Both the position numbers and the translations under genes were made by a program. A DNA stretch of 64,000 bases from a virus: the IMG/VR virus record IMGVR_UViG_3300037104_000796, positions 62,001-126,000 of that record; one strand, written 5' to 3'. Numbering within the stretch: the stretch's first letter is position 1; the number at the start of each line of letters is the position of its first letter. Below are positions 58,975-64,000 of this stretch, piece by piece. The notes under the pieces are model-generated. The model made no database searches. It saw nothing but the letters and a program-made list of their open reading frames with translations, and was not told where the DNA came from.

Positions 58975-59838
58975 TTAGTATATATTCACCTTTATAAATT
59001 CTTTAAACATCTTTACACTAAGATATTGAGTCGTGGTTGAGCGAGATTTTATTTCTTCATAGTGTTTATCACGAAACGTTGAGAGAAATTTCTCGAATTT
59101 TGGGCGTAACTTTTCATCAAGAAGATTAACACCTAAGCTAACTTCAAATTGAGGCTCTTTTGAAACGTTGCCAACTGCATATCCATAAGCAGCAATGTAA
59201 TACTGCCAGTGTTCATCAATCATACGTGAAAGATGATACTCTTTGATCGAAAAGTCTTTATCGATTCTTGCATCAGTTGTGTCATAACTGTTTCTTGGTG
59301 AGATGCTTTGATACACGTTAACACAAGTTTTGACTTTTTGTGAAAGTCCTCCACGATCTTTAGCTCCAGTGAATGTGATCTTTCCAAGCTGATCACTCTT
59401 AATCAGTTGAAGTGTTGGAACAGGATGCTTAACGTTGTAGAAGTACACAGGAGAGATGAAAACGACGTAATCTCCAAGTTCTGAAGCTTTCTTAGCGAAA
59501 GCAAGCCAGAGCTTACTGCCAGTGCCGTAAGGAGGTCCGGTGATAATGAGACGACCACGTTTGTAGGTCATCGGATTGTTATGAAGAAAGTCTTGCTTTT
59601 TAATTTTGGGATCGTCGGGATCAAGATCGTAATAGTGTACAGGAATGTTCAATTCGTGTGAGAGTTTGTCAAGATAGGGCCCGAATGCTAGATCACCTGC
59701 TGCGGGTTCTACGATGTCTGTAAGTTTATCAAGAGGGATATACTGACGTACCATTTCGAACACATGATCAAGAAGCTCAGGTGGAGCATAGTATTTGTCC
59801 ATTGTGTTAACTGCTTCGAATACAAATTGAGCTTTCAT
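58975..59838 (-). CDS. DNA methyltransferase-like protein with tag-like start
   Basis: 287 residues. MKAQFVFEAV is shared with tagged proteins (V-F-E) but no SDPI follows. VEPAAGDLAFG fits the SAM-binding motif I, and TGPPYGTG fits motif IV in a non-standard form (usual DPPY/NPPY). Other adenine or cytosine MTase motifs are not certain. Base composition appears less AT-rich than in its neighbours. It may modify phage DNA or RNA or be an inactive derivative. If its first eight residues target it to the head, the enzyme may be injected. Confidence 0.65.
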   Translation of the reverse strand: MKAQFVFEAVNTMDKYYAPPELLDHVFEMVRQYIPLDKLTDIVEPAAGDLAFGPYLDKLSHELNIPVHYYDLDPDDPKIKKQDFLHNNPMTYKRGRLIITGPPYGTGSKLWLAFAKKASELGDYVVFISPVYFYNVKHPVPTLQLIKSDQLGKITFTGAKDRGGLSQKVKTCVNVYQSISPRNSYDTTDARIDKDFSIKEYHLSRMIDEHWQYYIAAYGYAVGNVSKEPQFEVSLGVNLLDEKLRPKFEKFLSTFRDKHYEEIKSRSTTTQYLSVKMFKEFIKVNIY

Positions 59839-59944
59839 ACAAGGTTTGTTTTATTTATCTTTAACTTTACATTAACTATTTTAACAAAACCCTAACACTC
59901 AAGTTCATATAACTTAAGTACTTAAGCAACTCGGAATGTATACT

Positions 59945-60451
59945 CTATACTGTGTATCTCTTTACAAAATTTCCCAAATAACTTTGATTTTCCCTCAAAT
60001 ATTGTTCGATAAAGAAATATCTACTTGAGTTTCCCTCTTCTTCAGATACTCTTAATATGGGTTTATTAACATTCAAACATTCACGAAATCTATCTGTATT
60101 GATAAAAATCAATTCTGAAGGATTATCCGGAATATTGAAGATGATGAACATTGATTTTGAATCATCTAATGTATTTTTGAGATTATTGTCGTATAAAGTA
60201 AAAGATTTTGCCCACTTTACATCAATCGCAATACTTTCAATAATTCTTCCTTCACTATTTCGAAAAGGCTTGCTGCCTTCTTTAAAAGTTATTATGTAGT
60301 CAAATTTTTCTTTCATATCCTGATAACGTGAAGCTGGCATAACTTCTACTTCGTATCCTTGAGATTGAAAAAGTCTTCTAACTTTATGAGCTATAAACGG
60401 TTGTTGTCGAATACCATCTCGTTTATGCTGGTTGCTTCCATACATATTCAT
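59945..60451 (-). CDS. Possible nuclease-like protein
   Basis: 168 residues. FDYIITFKEGSKPF and IESIAIDVKWAK resemble the paired strands of a PD-(D/E)XK nuclease (D...D-x-K). The front is basic (NQHKRDGIRQQPFIAHKVRRL). Overlaps the preceding gene by four bases. Low certainty; the metal-binding residues should be tested. Confidence 0.55.
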   Translation of the reverse strand: MNMYGSNQHKRDGIRQQPFIAHKVRRLFQSQGYEVEVMPASRYQDMKEKFDYIITFKEGSKPFRNSEGRIIESIAIDVKWAKSFTLYDNNLKNTLDDSKSMFIIFNIPDNPSELIFINTDRFRECLNVNKPILRVSEEEGNSSRYFFIEQYLRENQSYLGNFVKRYTV

Positions 60452-60723
60452 TTTTTTCGTAATTTAGGTGATGCCGGCATACCTGCAGCCGACAAATATA
60501 TTTCCGTCAGGAACTTTTGCATGTTAGCCAATTGGTATATATTGCCTGCAGTTAATGTGTACTGGAATGCCTTCTCTTTAGACACGGATGTATCTGGATT
60601 GTAAAGGATACGTTTCAATTCATGCTTCAATTGTTCAAGACTATACTTATTAATGTTGATAATAATAGGTTCCAATTGTTTACCTACTGCCATGCTACTT
60701 TCAATTCGTGTTAAATCTCTCAT
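60448..60723 (-). CDS. Small helical protein
   Basis: 91 residues. Helical, with YSLEQLKHELKRIL and YQLANMQKFLTEIYLSAAGMP. Starts a two-gene unit with the nuclease-like gene, behind promoter copy 7. Not recognised. Confidence 0.6.
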   Translation of the reverse strand: MRDLTRIESSMAVGKQLEPIIININKYSLEQLKHELKRILYNPDTSVSKEKAFQYTLTAGNIYQLANMQKFLTEIYLSAAGMPASPKLRKK

Positions 60724-60752
60724 AATACATATTTTATGTTACATATTTATTG

Positions 60753-60796
60753 TAAATATAACAACAAAAACCCAATAAGAAAAACTTATTGGGTTA
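60753..60796 (-). promoter_or_regulatory. Terminator-promoter element, copy 7
   Basis: A perfect 11-pair hairpin AACCCAATAAG-TTTTT-CTTATTGGGTT with a T run, then TATATTTA (60760-60753). Here TTATTG stands at the place of TTTGTC. It ends the lipoprotein gene at 60814 and starts the gene at 60448. Confidence 0.75.
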
Positions 60797-60813
60797 AATG
60801 TTTGTTAATTTAT

Positions 60814-61794
60814 TTAGTTGAGCGTAATATCTATTTGATGAACTGTAACGTTAACATCTGCGGAAGTAATAGTTTGGCTATCATACCATCCTAATTTCGT
60901 TGTATGCAATGTTATTTTTGATGCTTTACCTGGCATACCAAATTCGGATGCTGGAACAGTAAGTGTAATTACACTACCATTAACACCGGGAGAAGATGAT
61001 GAAGGAGCTTCTGTAATAGTTATAACAACCTCACCAAAAACTTTCTTATCAGTACCAAAATAAAGAGGAAGGTCTCCTGTATTATTAGGAACTGTTACAG
61101 TTGTTGATACTGCAGCACCATATAATATGTCAGAAAAATCAAGAGCACCAGTTACACCAGTTGTGTTTGGGCCGGTTGCAGTTGATAATGTGCTTAATTC
61201 AGTTCCAGCAATATTGACAGGTTTTAAATCAAATTTTACAGTAATTGTAAGATTTGCACCGGGGAGTTTTGTTAATGCTTCAGTATTAATTGTGAAGAAA
61301 TCACCAAGTCTTTTACCAACAACTGTTAAAGGAAAATGTGCCTGTGTTGGATTAAAATCAAGAACGCCAAGATAATTGATGCGACCATCACTATCTTTTG
61401 TTTCCATAACTAATCTTACAGGTTCTGCCGGGGTTAAGTTAGAATAAACAGCCTGATTAGCTCCAAATACAATAGGGTTATTGCTTGGCGTGCTCCACCA
61501 AATATTAGCAGCAGAACCATTAAGAAATTCCAAACCTTTTACAAGAGCAAAAGCTTGATTGCCATAAAATGGAGAATTAATAGCATACATAATCCAATTA
61601 CGTGTAACGGCTGCGGGAGCTTCAAATGGTCCGAGAGATTTAGAGATGCTTACGTTCGCGTCTTGAGCAAGAAATGAACCATTAACTGTTCCAACATATT
61701 GTGTTGATGGATTAAGGTCAGTTTTCTTGCAATTAGTTAGTCCTACCAACATAACTGTTGCGATTAAAATAAAAAGAAATTTAATGTTTTTCAT
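60814..61794 (-). CDS. Lipoprotein
   Basis: 326 residues. Signal peptide with lipobox LTNC (Cys22) and KKTDLNPS next. Then beta-rich sequence with many Thr, Asn and Gly, such as LPGANLTITVKFDLKPVNI. It looks like a surface beta-sandwich lipoprotein. Own promoter at 61839. No named family. Confidence 0.75.
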   Translation of the reverse strand: MKNIKFLFILIATVMLVGLTNCKKTDLNPSTQYVGTVNGSFLAQDANVSISKSLGPFEAPAAVTRNWIMYAINSPFYGNQAFALVKGLEFLNGSAANIWWSTPSNNPIVFGANQAVYSNLTPAEPVRLVMETKDSDGRINYLGVLDFNPTQAHFPLTVVGKRLGDFFTINTEALTKLPGANLTITVKFDLKPVNIAGTELSTLSTATGPNTTGVTGALDFSDILYGAAVSTTVTVPNNTGDLPLYFGTDKKVFGEVVITITEAPSSSSPGVNGSVITLTVPASEFGMPGKASKITLHTTKLGWYDSQTITSADVNVTVHQIDITLN

Positions 61795-61838
61795 GTTTGT
61801 GATTTTTTGTTAATAATGTTAATATTTAAATGTAATAG

Positions 61839-61880
61839 TAAATATAACAATAAAACTCGACAAATAAAAATCTGTCGAGT
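61839..61880 (-). promoter_or_regulatory. Terminator-promoter element, copy 8
   Basis: Stem ACTCGACAGAT with ATTTGTCGAGT, then TATATTTA (61846-61839) 14 bases after TTTG. It ends the gene at 61901 and starts the lipoprotein at 60814 with a leader of about 40 bases. Confidence 0.75.
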
Positions 61881-61900
61881 TAAATGTTTGTTAAAGTATG

Positions 61901-62413
61901 TTATTTTTTAACTGTTGCTGATGTAGTTGAAATTACACTACCTAAAGCTGACTCAAGACCTTTTTTATCTATAGGAGTATCATATGTAAGAGTTACAACA
62001 TTGTTTGTGTTTTCAACAATAGTAGTAAATCCTGAAATATAATATCGTGGGTCCTCGATCTTATATTGAATTATTATAGGATCATTAGATGGCAAAACTT
62101 TAAGAGATATTTTGATTTTAGTAATGCTTGCATCCACTACAGTTTTAGCTGTTATTCCTCCGGCAGGGGCAATTTTATCAAATTTATCGGTTCTCACTAT
62201 TGACGAACCAACATAGCAATCAACCCAAACTTCATATACTGAATTATCAAGGAGTGGGTCACCACCTTGATTAGGAACTAAAGGCATGTTGTTGGCAATT
62301 TGATATGTTGTAGTTGTAACTTTTTCTTTGCCTCCACAGGAATTTAATCCGATAGTCATAATTATTACTGCAAATATTGCAAGTAATGTTCTCAAAAATG
62401 TTAATTTTTTCAT
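61901..62413 (-). CDS. Lipoprotein
   Basis: 170 residues. Signal peptide with lipobox LNSC (Cys26) and GGKEK next. The mature part is beta-rich (VYEVWVDCYVGSSIVRTDKFDKI) with a C-terminal Ser/Thr-rich end. Coded upstream of the other lipoprotein and separated by promoter copy 8. Confidence 0.72.
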   Translation of the reverse strand: MKKLTFLRTLLAIFAVIIMTIGLNSCGGKEKVTTTTYQIANNMPLVPNQGGDPLLDNSVYEVWVDCYVGSSIVRTDKFDKIAPAGGITAKTVVDASITKIKISLKVLPSNDPIIIQYKIEDPRYYISGFTTIVENTNNVVTLTYDTPIDKKGLESALGSVISTTSATVKK

Positions 62414-62452
62414 TTAATTTGTTTTGTTTTTAGATTTGTAATTGATTTATTT

Positions 62453-63328
62453 TTATTTTACGTCGTAACTTTCAGGAAGTCCGAGTTTTTCTTTTAATTT
62501 TTTGTTATAAGCCTGTGCATCTTTATTAGCCACATCAGGAGAGTAATAATGAGCTGGTTTCTTTTTATCAGAATTCATTATCATCATATATGATACTGTT
62601 CCTGCAGCTATACATCCTGTGAGAACACCTATTTCAAATCCACCTGCTGTAGTTCCTGCTTGGTGTAAGAATGGTTTCTTAACAAGCATATCTGCTATTA
62701 ATGTACCACCTATAAGTAAACTACCTAAAAATACGCCTGCTCCAATATTTGTCATTTTTGTTATTCTAGCATTATCAGCAGCATTTCTTTGTAATATTGG
62801 CTGATTTCCTGCTAAAGTAGCTAAACTCATTTCACTTATTTCTTTAACACCACCTTGAATAATCTTAAAATCAGATACTTGGTTTGTAACAGTATTAGAA
62901 CTACTATAACCGTAATATCCGTAATAACCTGGGTACATTGAGCTTTTTCCTGTAGTTGTGCTTACATTTTTGGTTGAGAAAACAACTTCTAGTTTAGAGT
63001 TATTATATTCTTGACGTTGAGGAGTTTTTGCTTCCATCACTTTTTCTTGTACCTGACCAGTATTTTTAATAAGAACTGTAGTTGTTTCTCCAGCTTTTAT
63101 TTCTACTAAGTCACCATATACACTTACAGTTCCAAGAAGTACTTTAAGATAATGACTTCCAACTGGTACAGCTTTGATTTCTTTCACATCTGTTCCTTGT
63201 TTTGCATCATCAAGATATACAGAGATTCCGGTCAATTCAGAAAAGACTTTAAGCGTGCCGGTTTTCGTCTGACTGAACAGAGAAAGACTTAAAATCATTA
63301 ATAATAAAATACTTGCTAATTTTTTCAT
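62453..63328 (-). CDS. Secreted or membrane protein with PEGA domain
   Basis: About 291 residues from MKKLASILLL. Signal peptide cleaved near SLFS-Q. A PEGA-like repeat follows (TLKVFSELTGISVYLDDAKQG... and VPVGSHYLKVLLG). A Tyr/Gly-rich part (YPGYYGYYGYSSSN) and two hydrophobic Gly-rich stretches come later (GAGVFLGSLLIGGTLIADML; GVLTGCIAAGTVSYMMIM). PEGA domains occur in surface proteins. Upstream there is a short run of GTTTAATTT repeats. Confidence 0.72.
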   Translation of the reverse strand: MKKLASILLLMILSLSLFSQTKTGTLKVFSELTGISVYLDDAKQGTDVKEIKAVPVGSHYLKVLLGTVSVYGDLVEIKAGETTTVLIKNTGQVQEKVMEAKTPQRQEYNNSKLEVVFSTKNVSTTTGKSSMYPGYYGYYGYSSSNTVTNQVSDFKIIQGGVKEISEMSLATLAGNQPILQRNAADNARITKMTNIGAGVFLGSLLIGGTLIADMLVKKPFLHQAGTTAGGFEIGVLTGCIAAGTVSYMMIMNSDKKKPAHYYSPDVANKDAQAYNKKLKEKLGLPESYDVK

Positions 63329-63356
63329 TTGTTTAATTTGTTTAATTTGTTTGTTT

Positions 63357-64000
63357 TTAATATTGATAATTGTTAATTTTGATTTTTTTGTCATGTGCTT
63401 CCTTTAATAAAGGCGCATATTCATATCCGACTCCTACTACCATAGCTTTTGTATATGCTATCATTAAAGTTGCTACGTTTCCATTTGGAATTATCCAAGC
63501 TGTTTTTATAGTAGCTTGATGTTTTTTTATTGCTTCAACTTCACGTCCATCACCATCTTTATAGCCTCCAGTAAAATCTCTTTGAATTGTTGTAGGTTGT
63601 CCGTAAGTGGATAATAACGTTTCATTTATTTCATTATAGTCGGATACTGGTATGCTAAGTTTATCAACTTTTTGTTGAACTAAATCTATAGCAACATATC
63701 CTACGATAATATTGAATAATTTGTCATCGAGTAATCGAATTTCAAGAAAAAATGGTTTCTGAGTATTGTTATCCATAGAAAAGGTTATAAATCCCTTTCC
63801 TTGACCAATGTATACACCACCAAGTTGATTAATTATGAGATTACTAGCAGTGACTCTATCCATTCCCCAAGCTAATCCGAAAATACCATCCATATCAGGA
63901 GATAATTTTCCATCTACTTGCCCTATATTAATGACTTGACCAATATCAGTCAACAGTTCTTCTTTAGGCACATATGAATCAGGTTCGTCAGTAGGTGGAT
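63357..64000 (-). CDS. Protein continuing beyond the window
   Basis: At least 213 residues; the frame stays open to the edge, so the start is outside. GQVINIGQVDG and FGLAWGMDRVTASNLI, then IVGYVAIDL and AYTKAMVVGVG suggest a mixed alpha/beta domain exported or membrane-bound in context with the PEGA protein. Not recognised. Confidence 0.6.
   Translation of the reverse strand, partial: PPTDEPDSYVPKEELLTDIGQVINIGQVDGKLSPDMDGIFGLAWGMDRVTASNLIINQLGGVYIGQGKGFITFSMDNNTQKPFFLEIRLLDDKLFNIIVGYVAIDLVQQKVDKLSIPVSDYNEINETLLSTYGQPTTIQRDFTGGYKDGDGREVEAIKKHQATIKTAWIIPNGNVATLMIAYTKAMVVGVGYEYAPLLKEAHDKKIKINNYQY

Noticed and set aside
1-64000. CRISPR arrays, tRNA genes, insertion sequences
   Set aside because: No regularly spaced DNA repeats, no cloverleaf with standard arms apart from the tmRNA, and no transposase-like proteins or terminal inverted repeats were seen.

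Overview
This window looks like about 64 kb of the genome of a large T4-like (Tevenvirinae-grade) myovirus that infects a member of the Bacteroidota. T4-type landmarks recognisable by motif are the portal (gp20), head completion protein gp4, late sigma factor gp55, a gp15-like tail sheath stabiliser, gp46/gp47, the gp41 helicase, UvsX, a C-terminal piece of gp43 polymerase, a gp45-like clamp, and both subunits of the phage type II topoisomerase (gp39, gp52). The host guess rests on very AT-rich DNA, four lipoproteins with Bacteroidota-style signal peptides, SprB-like repeats, a tmRNA whose T-arm flank resembles that of Bacteroidota, and -10 boxes of the form TATATTTG. Nearly all genes lie on the minus strand. 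Plus-strand genes are three homing endonucleases and one two-gene cassette near 57.8-58.7 kb.

Layout in plus coordinates. 0-1.2 kb: tagged small proteins. 1.2-2.8 kb: a tmRNA locus in circularly permuted (two-piece) order between two homing endonuclease genes. 2.8-13.7 kb: virion genes (portal, gp4, gp15-like, large acidic protein) plus gp55, with more homing endonucleases. 13.7-16.4 kb: a 913-residue polyprotein of eight tagged modules. 16.4-21.3 kb: a DinG/XPD-like helicase, tagged proteins and a beta-propeller fibre-like protein. 21.3-31.3 kb: recombination and replication (gp46, gp47, gp41, UvsX). 31.3-42.6 kb: tagged genes, Nudix, phosphoesterase, split polymerase, and a run of overlapping tagged genes ending in an 843-residue protein. 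42.6-53 kb: clamp, topoisomerase, PTH2, NADAR, DUF488, AAA+ ATPase. 53-64 kb: putative early/host-interaction region with lipoproteins, DUF932, a SiaC-like protein, a methyltransferase-like protein, and eight near-identical promoter elements.

The most unusual content is a peptide tag of about 20 residues, consensus (L/I/V)xE-KF-x-E-x-SDPI-x-DMGIG. I count 23 full copies in 14 genes, usually at the N-terminus but also internally, and eight times in one ORF. The (L/I/V)xE at its front matches the known cleavage preference of T4 prohead protease gp21, and T4 internal head proteins carry a short N-terminal capsid-targeting peptide ending in such a site. My reading, which is inference, is that this is a greatly expanded set of capsid-targeted, protease-processed, probably injected proteins, some made as a polyprotein. 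The second unusual item is the phage-encoded permuted tmRNA.

No CRISPR array, tRNA gene or insertion sequence was seen. Apart from the tmRNA locus there is no gene-free stretch longer than about 120 bases.
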